Positions 20,995-27,544 of a DNA stretch of 50,130 nucleotides are shown here, piece after piece. The notes under the pieces were generated by a model that saw only the letters and a list, made by a program, of their open reading frames with translations, had not been told where the DNA came from and made no database searches. Position numbers and translations under genes: made by a program. The stretch's first letter is position 1. Every line of letters starts with the position of its first letter. This stretch comes from a virus, in the IMG/VR virus record IMGVR_UViG_3300045966_000151, positions 1-50,130 of that record. One strand, 5' to 3'.

Positions 20995-21714
20995 ATGGCG
21001 GGCGGCACCTACCGCGGCGTGTTCAGCAAGCTGTTCGACGACCTGGACTACCAGCAGCTCACTCCCTACGCGCGGCTCACCCTCGTCACGCTCCGGCTGT
21101 GTGCTCAGAACTCCGCCGCTTCGATCTTCCGGTACTACCCCGAGGTCCTCCGATCCCAGACCGGCCTCACGAACGAGATCCTCGACGCCACCCTCGCGGA
21201 GCTGGAGCGCTCCCCGAGCTCGGAGGCCCCGTGGATCTTCCGCGAGGGGCCCGTCGTGTGGGTCCGCAACGGCCTCCGGCATGACCCGAACATCCGACTG
21301 GCGGACAAGAAGCACATGAAGAGCGTCGAAAGGGCGGTCGCGAGCCTGCCGAGACTACAAATCGTCGCAAGGTTCTGTGATTACTACCGAATAGAGAGGC
21401 CCTTCGATGGCCCTCCGAAGGCCCTCGGAAGGCCCTTGGAAGACCCATCCCCTCCGAGTAGTAGTACGAGTACGAGAACGATACCCCCCGGAAGGGTCTT
21501 CGAAGGCCCTTCGAGCAACAGCAGTCAGAACGGCCGCCTGATCAACGGCCGCTGGCCCGCCGAGATGTTCAACCGTGACTGCCTCGACCCGGCCTGGCGT
21601 GAGTACCAGTGCGTCAGGTCGTCGTGGGTGGCCGAGCATCCCGGCGAGCCGTTTCCCTCGAAGCGAGACGGAACGCCGAAGCAGTGCGCGGTGCATCGAG
21701 GGGCGATCGTATGA
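20995..21714 (+). CDS. Replication initiator-like winged-helix protein containing the origin
   Basis: 239 residues from ATG 20995 (GTG 20989 also possible; GGAGG at 20981-20985). Residues 1-115 are a winged-helix domain typical of phage initiators: GVFSKLFDDLDYQQLTPYAR, LRSQTGLTNEILDATLAELE, and a wing with WIFREGPVVWVRNGL. A low-complexity linker (about 130-180, Pro/Ser-rich) encloses six 11-base iterons, then a C-terminal segment. This is the plan of lambda O, where the origin lies within the linker-coding DNA. Its likely partner is the helicase immediately upstream. Confidence 0.8.
   Translation: MAGGTYRGVFSKLFDDLDYQQLTPYARLTLVTLRLCAQNSAASIFRYYPEVLRSQTGLTNEILDATLAELERSPSSEAPWIFREGPVVWVRNGLRHDPNIRLADKKHMKSVERAVASLPRLQIVARFCDYYRIERPFDGPPKALGRPLEDPSPPSSSTSTRTIPPGRVFEGPSSNSSQNGRLINGRWPAEMFNRDCLDPAWREYQCVRSSWVAEHPGEPFPSKRDGTPKQCAVHRGAIV
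21398..21515 (+). other. Putative replication origin with 11-base iterons
   Basis: Four tandem copies, GGCCCTTCGAT (21398), GGCCCTCCGAA (21409), GGCCCTCGGAA (21420) and GGCCCTTGGAA (21431), are followed after about 50 bases by two more, GGGTCTTCGAA (21494) and GGCCCTTCGAG (21505). An 11-base period cannot be imposed by a codon repeat, so selection is on DNA. The 45 bases just upstream (21350-21397) are A/T-richer than most of the genome. Confidence 0.7.
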
Positions 21715-21845
21715 AGTGCATAGGGGGGCGGCATAGGTTCTTCCGTCGCATCCCCGTCGCGGGACGCGTCGGGCCCGATCCGCGTTTTGCCGCAGGTGGA
21801 ATCCACGGGTCCACTGTGCGACCGATGGGGGAGGACCTTGCATAA
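21711..21845 (+). CDS. Small protein before terminase, or non-coding cos-region DNA
   Basis: 44 residues from ATG 21711 (ATGA overlap), MKCIGGRHRFFRRIPVAGRV onward, ending 8 bases into the terminase small subunit. Basic and glycine-rich. The palindrome GTGGAATCCAC at 21796-21806 and nearby GGTCCAC lie within it, and the position just before a GpA-type terminase is where a cos site would be expected, so protein function is doubtful. Confidence 0.4.
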   Translation: MKCIGGRHRFFRRIPVAGRVGPDPRFAAGGIHGSTVRPMGEDLA

Positions 21846-22377
21846 CCGACAAGGGGGCCGGAAACGCGCGATCGTCGATCCTAGGGCCACGGAGCGGCTC
21901 GGCGTCACTGCGTTCGCGCGACGGGTCGGCGTCGACACAGCGGCCGTGCGAAAGGGCATCCGGAACGGCCGGCTCGAGCAGAGTCTCGGGCGCGACGACA
22001 AGGGGCGCGTCGTGATCGCCGACGTCGCCCTCGGCGTCCAGGAATGGCGGCGGAACCGAGATCACGCGAAGGATCCGCGCCCGGCGACGAGGGATCTGCT
22101 GGTCATCGCGGACATCAGGCGGGCCATCGAGCGGGAGCGGCAGCGCAAGCTCAAGCTCGCGAACGACGAGCGCGAGGGCCTACTGATCCGGGCGGACGTG
22201 GCTGAGCGCCAGGAGGCCGAGCGGATCAGCCTCGCCAAGAATCGCCTGCTGGGGCTCCCGAGTCGCATCAAGCGGGTGGCGCCGGAGCTCGACGCCGTGA
22301 CGCTCGCCGCCATCGACGCCGTGATCCGCGAAGCCCTGGACGAGCTGGCCGGCGCGGGGCTGGAGGACGACGAGTGA
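21838..22377 (+). CDS. Terminase small subunit (Nu1-like)
   Basis: 179 residues from TTG 21838, chosen because GGGGGAGG lies 3 bases upstream; TTG 21787 and GTG 21796 are alternatives. Residues 16-55 are a winged helix-turn-helix (LGVTAFARRVGVDTAAVRKG), followed by a linker and a long helical part (ERERQRKLKLANDEREGLLI, then RADVAERQEAERISLAKNRL) as in Nu1/gp1-type subunits. It should recognise the packaging site and recruit the large subunit, whose start overlaps its stop. Confidence 0.85.
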   Translation: MHNRQGGRKRAIVDPRATERLGVTAFARRVGVDTAAVRKGIRNGRLEQSLGRDDKGRVVIADVALGVQEWRRNRDHAKDPRPATRDLLVIADIRRAIERERQRKLKLANDEREGLLIRADVAERQEAERISLAKNRLLGLPSRIKRVAPELDAVTLAAIDAVIREALDELAGAGLEDDE

Positions 22378-24260
22378 CGCCGGCCGCGCTGGCGCTGCGC
22401 GATGAGCGCCTGCGCGCAATCTGGCGCCCGCCGCTGCGGGTGAGCCTGTCGGCGTGGGCGGACGAGCATTTCCGGTTGCCGGCCGGCGACGCGGAGGCCG
22501 GCCGCTGGGTCACGCACCCCTACCAGCGCGAGATTCTCGACGCGATGGGCGACCCGACCGTGGAGCGCGTCTCGGTGCTCAAGAGCACCCAGGTCGGGTG
22601 GTCCAAGCTCGTGCAGATCACGCTAGCGTTCTACATCGCGCACGACCCGTGCCGGATCCTGGTCGTCCAGCCGGCCATCGACGACGCGGAGAAGTACAGC
22701 AAAGAAGAAATCGCGCCGCTGCTCTCCGGCTTGCCGGCCCTACGGGGCCTGGTGGCGGACCCCAAGTCGCGGACGGCCGACAACGCCATCCTGTTCAAGG
22801 CGTTCCGCGGCGGCAACCTGTCGCTCGTGGGCGCGAATAGCCCGCGCGGATTCCGCCGCATCTCACGTCGGGTCATCGCCTTCGAGGAACCCGACGAGTA
22901 TCCCGTCAGCGCCGGCGACCAGGGCGACCCGATCGCGCTGGCGATGCGACGCTCGGACGCGTTCTGGAATCGCAAGATCGTGGCCGGGTCCACGCCGCGC
23001 CTCGAAGGGCACAGTAAGATCGTCGAGCTGTACGAGGCCGGCGACCAGCGCCGGCGCTATCTGCCGTGCCCCGCGTGCGGGTACTACCAGCCGCTCGAGT
23101 TCGAGCACCTACGATGGCCCGAAGGCAAGCCGGAGGCGGCCGTGTTCGTCTGCGTCGATCGGGGCTGCACGATCACGCATCGGCAGTTGCGCGACATGGA
23201 CGCCGCAGGGGAGTGGCGGCCCGAGAAGCCGGAGCATTTCACGGAGAGCAACCGACACCGATCGTTCTCCATCTGGGCGGCGTACTCGTACCTGCCGCAG
23301 GTCACGTGGGGAGCCATCGCCGCGCAGTACGTGGCCGCCGTCCGTGGGGGCCCGGACACGCACAAGACGGCAGTCAACACGATCCTTGGCCGTCCGTGGA
23401 AGCACCGGGGCGACGCGCCCGACTGGGAGCGCCTGCACGCGCGGCGCGAGCCGTACGCGATCGGGACGTGCCCGCCCGGCGTGCTGTTCCTCACGTGCGG
23501 CGTCGACGTGCAGAAGGATCTCCTGAAGTACCACGTCGATGGCTGGGGCCGCGGCAAGGAATCGTGGGTGATCGACGCGGGCGCGATGCCGGGGGACACG
23601 TCGGACCTCGAGCGCGGACCGTGGGTGAAGCTCGACGCGCTCCTCGCGCGCCCGTTCCGCCACGTCTACGGCGTGGACCTGCGGATCGAGATGCTGGCCG
23701 TCGACAGCGGCTACAACACGCAGACCGTCTACGCGTGGGCGCGACGCTACCCGATGAATCGCGTGATCGCCATCAAGGGCCAGGAGTCGGGGCACGTGCT
23801 GGTGAGCCCGCCGACCCCGGTGGAGATGAGCCGACGCGGCCGCAAGCTCAAGGGGGCGTACCGCGTCTGGCCCGTGTGCGGCCACGTGGCGAAGAGCGAG
23901 CTGTACGGCTGGCTGTCGCTGCCGATGCCGACGAGCGGCGAGGGGTACCCGCCCGGGTTCCTGCACTTCCCCGAGTTGGCCGAGGAGTACTTCCGCGAGC
24001 TGACGGCCGAGCATCTCGTGGCGGTGAAGAATCGCCGCGGCTTCGTGAGGCTCGAGTGGGCGCTCATCCCCAACCGGCGCAACGATTGGCTCGACGCCCG
24101 CGGGTACTCGCGCGCGGCCGCGGCCGTCGTCGGCCTCGACCGCTTCGCGGAGTCCGATTGGCTCGCGCTCGAGGCCGCGGTTGGCAAGCCGGTGGACCTC
24201 GAGCCGGAGGTCTACGACGACGAGGTGCCAGACGCGGAGGCGGCTGAGATCACGGCATGA
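22374..24260 (+). CDS. Terminase large subunit, GpA family
   Basis: 628 residues from GTG 22374 (GTGA overlap). ATPase: VLKSTQVGWSKL (Walker A region, 69-80), VIAFEEPDEYP (Walker B with catalytic Glu, 167-177). A zinc ribbon (C232, C235, C260, C265) lies between motor and nuclease. Nuclease acidic residues: TCGVDVQKD (D378) and LAVDSGYNT (D444). It cuts concatemers and pumps DNA into the prohead. GpA-family enzymes are usual in cos-type, lambda-like packaging. Confidence 0.95.
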   Translation: MTPAALALRDERLRAIWRPPLRVSLSAWADEHFRLPAGDAEAGRWVTHPYQREILDAMGDPTVERVSVLKSTQVGWSKLVQITLAFYIAHDPCRILVVQPAIDDAEKYSKEEIAPLLSGLPALRGLVADPKSRTADNAILFKAFRGGNLSLVGANSPRGFRRISRRVIAFEEPDEYPVSAGDQGDPIALAMRRSDAFWNRKIVAGSTPRLEGHSKIVELYEAGDQRRRYLPCPACGYYQPLEFEHLRWPEGKPEAAVFVCVDRGCTITHRQLRDMDAAGEWRPEKPEHFTESNRHRSFSIWAAYSYLPQVTWGAIAAQYVAAVRGGPDTHKTAVNTILGRPWKHRGDAPDWERLHARREPYAIGTCPPGVLFLTCGVDVQKDLLKYHVDGWGRGKESWVIDAGAMPGDTSDLERGPWVKLDALLARPFRHVYGVDLRIEMLAVDSGYNTQTVYAWARRYPMNRVIAIKGQESGHVLVSPPTPVEMSRRGRKLKGAYRVWPVCGHVAKSELYGWLSLPMPTSGEGYPPGFLHFPELAEEYFRELTAEHLVAVKNRRGFVRLEWALIPNRRNDWLDARGYSRAAAAVVGLDRFAESDWLALEAAVGKPVDLEPEVYDDEVPDAEAAEITA

Positions 24261-24514
24261 AGATCAAGACGCAGTGCTCGAAGTGCGGCGCGGATCGCTA
24301 CGCCGACCCGCCGGTGCCGTCGCCCTACGTCTGCAAGCGGTGTCTGGCTGGAGCGAAGCCGAAGACACCGAAGCCAACCCCAAGCGCTTCACCACCGAGC
24401 GGCGACCCGTTCATGCGCGACGACCGCAAGAATCCCGACGGGAGCCTGAAGCGCGTGGAGCAGTCTCGGAAGTGGATTCCGAACACGCGCGGGTGGTTGC
24501 GGAGGAGCCGGTGA
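24257..24514 (+). CDS. Small zinc-ribbon protein
   Basis: 85 residues from ATG 24257 (ATGA overlap). KTQCSKCGADRYADPP followed by VCKRCLAG is a C-x2-C ... C-x2-C ribbon; a Pro/Lys linker leads to a basic tail (SRKWIPNTRGWLRRSR). Its place between terminase and head genes suggests a packaging or head accessory. Confidence 0.72.
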   Translation: MKIKTQCSKCGADRYADPPVPSPYVCKRCLAGAKPKTPKPTPSASPPSGDPFMRDDRKNPDGSLKRVEQSRKWIPNTRGWLRRSR

Positions 24515-24538
24515 CCGGATCGATCCATGGAGGACCAC

Positions 24539-24697
24539 ATGCCTGAGCAGCAGCCGATCCCGCCGCATATCTGGCGGCGAATCCGAGAGTTCCTCGAAGC
24601 CGTGCCGGAGAACTGGCCGGGCGGCGCGGAGATCGTGCTCAAGGTCTCGAAGCAGGGGATCGTGACTGCCTGCACATGCCAGGGGCGAATCGAGTGA
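24539..24697 (+). CDS. Small protein, function unknown
   Basis: 52 residues from ATG 24539, with GGAGG upstream (ATG 24527, in frame, would add 4 residues). Sequence IPPHIWRRIREFLEAVPENW then an amphipathic strand GAEIVLKVSKQGIV. Good ribosome site and normal composition support it. It lies between packaging and head genes. Confidence 0.6.
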   Translation: MPEQQPIPPHIWRRIREFLEAVPENWPGGAEIVLKVSKQGIVTACTCQGRIE

Positions 24698-24826
24698 TCT
24701 CGTAGTAAAATCAGCCAACCTAGGGGCAACCCTGGCAACCCCAGACGCCCCGCAACGCGGCGTTGGTGCCGATGGAGTCGACGTGGCCAACGCCACTCGC
24801 CGCTCCAGGTCTCGCGCCGGCGCCTG
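24698..24826. other. Non-coding gap before head genes
   Basis: 129 bases without a credible gene. It contains TAGTAAAAT (about 24703-24712), unusually A/T-rich and similar to a -10 box though without a good -35, and three CAACC repeats spaced 9-11 bases (about 24717-24740). A late promoter or terminase-binding site is possible; nothing decisive is visible. Confidence 0.35.
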
Positions 24827-25033
24827 ATGGCCTTCACCGCCACCCACCTCGCAGAGCTCGAAGCGACAATCCTCGCCGTCACGCAGGGCAAGGCCGTCAC
24901 GTTCAACGGCCGTTCCGTGACGCGCCAAGACCTGCCGGATCTCCTCAAGCTCCGCGCGCTGATGATCGCCGAGATCAACATCTCGGCCGGCGGTGCCAGC
25001 TCGCGGCTGGCGGCGACCAGCAAGGGCACATGA
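24827..25033 (+). CDS. gpW-like head-tail connector
   Basis: 68 residues from ATG 24827. HLAELEATILAVTQGKAVTF, NGRSVTRQDLPDLLKL fits the lambda gpW fold (two helices around a small hairpin); size is the family's. It stabilises packaged DNA and prepares the portal for tail attachment. ATGA overlap with the portal gene, as in lambda W-B. Confidence 0.85.
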   Translation: MAFTATHLAELEATILAVTQGKAVTFNGRSVTRQDLPDLLKLRALMIAEINISAGGASSRLAATSKGT

Positions 25034-26616
25034 TGGTCGCCTGGATCGATAAGCTCACCGCCCCGTTCGCCCCGCGGTGGACGGCTCGGCGCGTGCGCGC
25101 CCGCATCGCCCTCGACGCGCTCGCCGGGTACGATGCCGCCTCGTATGGTCGTCGCACCGCAGGCTGGAAACGTCCGTCGACGGACGCCAATGCCGAATTG
25201 CGAGGCGCGCTCGCGACGCTCAGAAGCGATGCGCGTGAGTTGATTCGGAACAACGCCTTCGCCGAGTCCGCGCTCTCCACGATCGTCAACCACACCTGCG
25301 GCGGCTGGGGCATCGCCGCCTCGACGAAGCACAAGCAGGCGGCCGAGCTCTGGAAAGCGTGGGCCGGAACGACGGCGTGTGATGCCGACGGCCGACAGGA
25401 CTTCGCGGGCCTGCAGAAGACGGTCATGCGGACCGTGGTCGAATCGGGTGAGTGTCTCGTGCGCCGCCGCCTTCGCCGGCCCGAAGACAATCTCCCGATC
25501 CCCCTCCAGTTGCAGGTCCTTGAGCCTGACTATCTCGACTCCACGAAGGACAATGCCACCGCGGCTGGCTTCGCCTCGTCGGATGGCGGCGCCGACAGGT
25601 CGATTATCCAGGGCATTGAGTTCGATCGGATCGGCCGCCGCATCGCCTACTGGATGTTCCGCGATCACCCAGGCTCCTCGCACCCGCCGTCGCTCTCGCT
25701 CACGTCGGATCGCATCCCGGCCAGCGAGATCCTGCACGTCTATCGACCCGGTCGTCCGGGTCAGGTGCGCGCGCCCTCGTGGTTCGCGGGCGTGGCGCTG
25801 CGGATGAAGGACTTCGACGAGTACCTCGACGCGGCGTTGATGAAGCAGAAGATCGCCGCGTGCCTGGCGGTCATCACGTCGGATATCAGCGGGGATGCGA
25901 CGCCGCTGGGCATCGCGGTCGCCCAAGGCGCCGGCGAGATGCAGTGGGACCGCCTCGAGCCGGGTCTGATCCACAACGCCCCGCCCGGCCGGAGCATCAC
26001 CGTCGTCGACCCGCCGGCCATCAACGAACACGCCGCCTATGCGAAGACCGTCCTCAGCGAGATCGCCACCGGCCTCGGCGTCGCCTACGAGGACCTGGTC
26101 GGCGACTACACGGGTCTCCCGTACTCCGCCGCCCGCATGTCGCGGATCCGGCACTGGGAGAACGTCCACGGCTGGCGCTGGGGTCTCCTCATCCCGCAAT
26201 TCTGCGACCCCGTCTGGCGCTGGGCGATGCAGGCCGCCGTCATCGGGGCCGCGCTCACCGAGACCCCCGCAGTGGAGTGGACCCCGCCGCCGCCCGCGCT
26301 GCTGGATCCTGGCGTCGAGGCCATCGCCTACATGCGGCTCCTGCGCCTCGGCGCGATCACGTGGCCCGAAATGGTGCGCGAGCTCGGCTATGACCCCGAT
26401 GAACAGCTTGACGAGATCGCGCGGTGGAACGGGGCCTTCGACAAGGCGGGTGTCATTTTTGACGGGGACGGACGCAAGATGACGCAGGGCGGGCAGCTCC
26501 AGGGCGCCGCGGCTGGGTCGAGCCCGCCGCAGGCCGTCGCGAGACTCCTCGATGAACTCCGGCGCGACATCACGGACGCGGCCAGCAACGGCGCCAGCAA
26601 CGGAGGAGGGCATTGA
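25030..26616 (+). CDS. Portal protein, lambda gpB family
   Basis: 528 residues from ATG 25030 (25033 also possible). Characteristic features: GYDAASYGRRTAGWKRP near the start, RELIRNNAFAESALSTIVNH, HVYRPGRPGQVRAPSWFAGV, the DYLD and EYLDAALMKQKIAACLAVI segments, and GLPYSAARMSRIRHWENVHG towards the C-terminus. It forms the dodecameric ring at the head vertex for DNA entry and tail attachment. Confidence 0.93.
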   Translation: MMVAWIDKLTAPFAPRWTARRVRARIALDALAGYDAASYGRRTAGWKRPSTDANAELRGALATLRSDARELIRNNAFAESALSTIVNHTCGGWGIAASTKHKQAAELWKAWAGTTACDADGRQDFAGLQKTVMRTVVESGECLVRRRLRRPEDNLPIPLQLQVLEPDYLDSTKDNATAAGFASSDGGADRSIIQGIEFDRIGRRIAYWMFRDHPGSSHPPSLSLTSDRIPASEILHVYRPGRPGQVRAPSWFAGVALRMKDFDEYLDAALMKQKIAACLAVITSDISGDATPLGIAVAQGAGEMQWDRLEPGLIHNAPPGRSITVVDPPAINEHAAYAKTVLSEIATGLGVAYEDLVGDYTGLPYSAARMSRIRHWENVHGWRWGLLIPQFCDPVWRWAMQAAVIGAALTETPAVEWTPPPPALLDPGVEAIAYMRLLRLGAITWPEMVRELGYDPDEQLDEIARWNGAFDKAGVIFDGDGRKMTQGGQLQGAAAGSSPPQAVARLLDELRRDITDAASNGASNGGGH

Positions 26617-26924
26617 TTACCAAGCTCGACGTGAGGGCCGACGTCGCGGACCAGGACGACAAGTCGAAGCGCAACGGACACAGGGCGCCAGAGACCCCAC
26701 TGCCGGCGCCGCCCACACCCGCCCAGCGCCTCGCCGCGGCGCGCGCGCTGCAGCCGCCCTCCTCGTCGCCTTGCCGCGATTGCTGGACCCGCGGTCAGCG
26801 CGCGGCCATCCTCGCGATGGAGGCCGGAGAAGATCCCGGAGCCGTACGTCCTGGCGTGCGCGATCAACATGATCTGAGGGCATTCAATGCGGGCCGTGAC
26901 GCGGTCGCCGAGTGTTCTCGGTGA
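26613..26924 (+). CDS. Small protein with C-x2-C motif, 3' end doubtful
   Basis: 103 residues from TTG 26613, overlapping the portal stop and preceded by GGAGGAGGG. Proline-rich opening, then PCRDCWTRGQRAAILAMEAG. After about 26826 this frame looks unnatural, while the +1 frame reads EKIPEPYVLACAINMI and stops at 26877, so a one-base shift may have altered the end. Its last 13 bases overlap the HNH gene start. Confidence 0.5.
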   Translation: MITKLDVRADVADQDDKSKRNGHRAPETPLPAPPTPAQRLAAARALQPPSSSPCRDCWTRGQRAAILAMEAGEDPGAVRPGVRDQHDLRAFNAGRDAVAECSR

Positions 26925-27511
26925 TCTGGCCAGAACCGAGGGCGCCGGAATCCCCTCCACCGATCGACAACCCCAGAGTCCTCACCGCTCGACAGGCTGA
27001 GGTCTACACGCTCGCCGCGGACTATCTGGCGAAGCTGGGGGAGGGGTGTACCAGGGCCTACATCGCCAAGCGCCTCAACCTCTCGCCGCGAGGCTGCCAG
27101 ACTCACGTCGACGCTCTCTGGCGAAAAGGCTGGCTTCGCTCAACGGGATCACCCGTTCTCCCACTTCATCCGGTGAGCCGGATACGCATTGGGGAGATGC
27201 CCTACTCGGAGCGTCGCCAGCGGCAGTCGATCTATCCTGTGGACCGGAAGCCCTTCGTCGAGCCGAAACTCCGCTTCTTCGTGCTCCAGAGAGATCACTT
27301 CACCTGCCAGTATTGTGGAGCCGCGAGTCCGGACGTCGCGCTTCACGTCGATCACGTCATCGCTCGGAGCTGCGGCGGGACGACTACGGCGGACAATCTC
27401 ACCACGGCATGCGTCTCTTGCAACCGGGGTAAGGGGGTCATGTCGGCCGAGGAGTGGAGAGCGGAGTTAAGCAGTCTCCGGGGTCCGATAGGTATCGCAG
27501 AATGTAGCTAG
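26912..27511 (+). CDS. LexA-like winged helix fused to HNH endonuclease
   Basis: 199 residues from GTG 26912. Residues 24-85 closely follow the LexA DNA-binding domain (VLTARQAEVYTLAADYLAKL, AYIAKRLNLSPRGCQTHVDA, LWRKGWLRSTGSPVLPL). Residues 119-175 are a classic HNH nuclease: LRFFVLQRDHFTCQYCG (C132, C135), LHVDHVIARSCGGTT (H145, H148), DNLTTACVSCNRGKG (N162, C167, C170, N171). Codon use is less G+C-rich than in neighbours. Probably a homing-type nuclease that borrowed an SOS-type reader head. Confidence 0.8.
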   Translation: MFSVIWPEPRAPESPPPIDNPRVLTARQAEVYTLAADYLAKLGEGCTRAYIAKRLNLSPRGCQTHVDALWRKGWLRSTGSPVLPLHPVSRIRIGEMPYSERRQRQSIYPVDRKPFVEPKLRFFVLQRDHFTCQYCGAASPDVALHVDHVIARSCGGTTTADNLTTACVSCNRGKGVMSAEEWRAELSSLRGPIGIAECS

Positions 27512-27544
27512 CCCTCACCCTGTTCCCGGCGTCACCCTGCGCCC

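Noticed and set aside
24763-25029. Extension of the portal gene upstream to 24763
   Set aside because: The added residues are His/Arg/Pro-rich shadow of the gpW-like gene, and portal homology starts right after ATG 25030.
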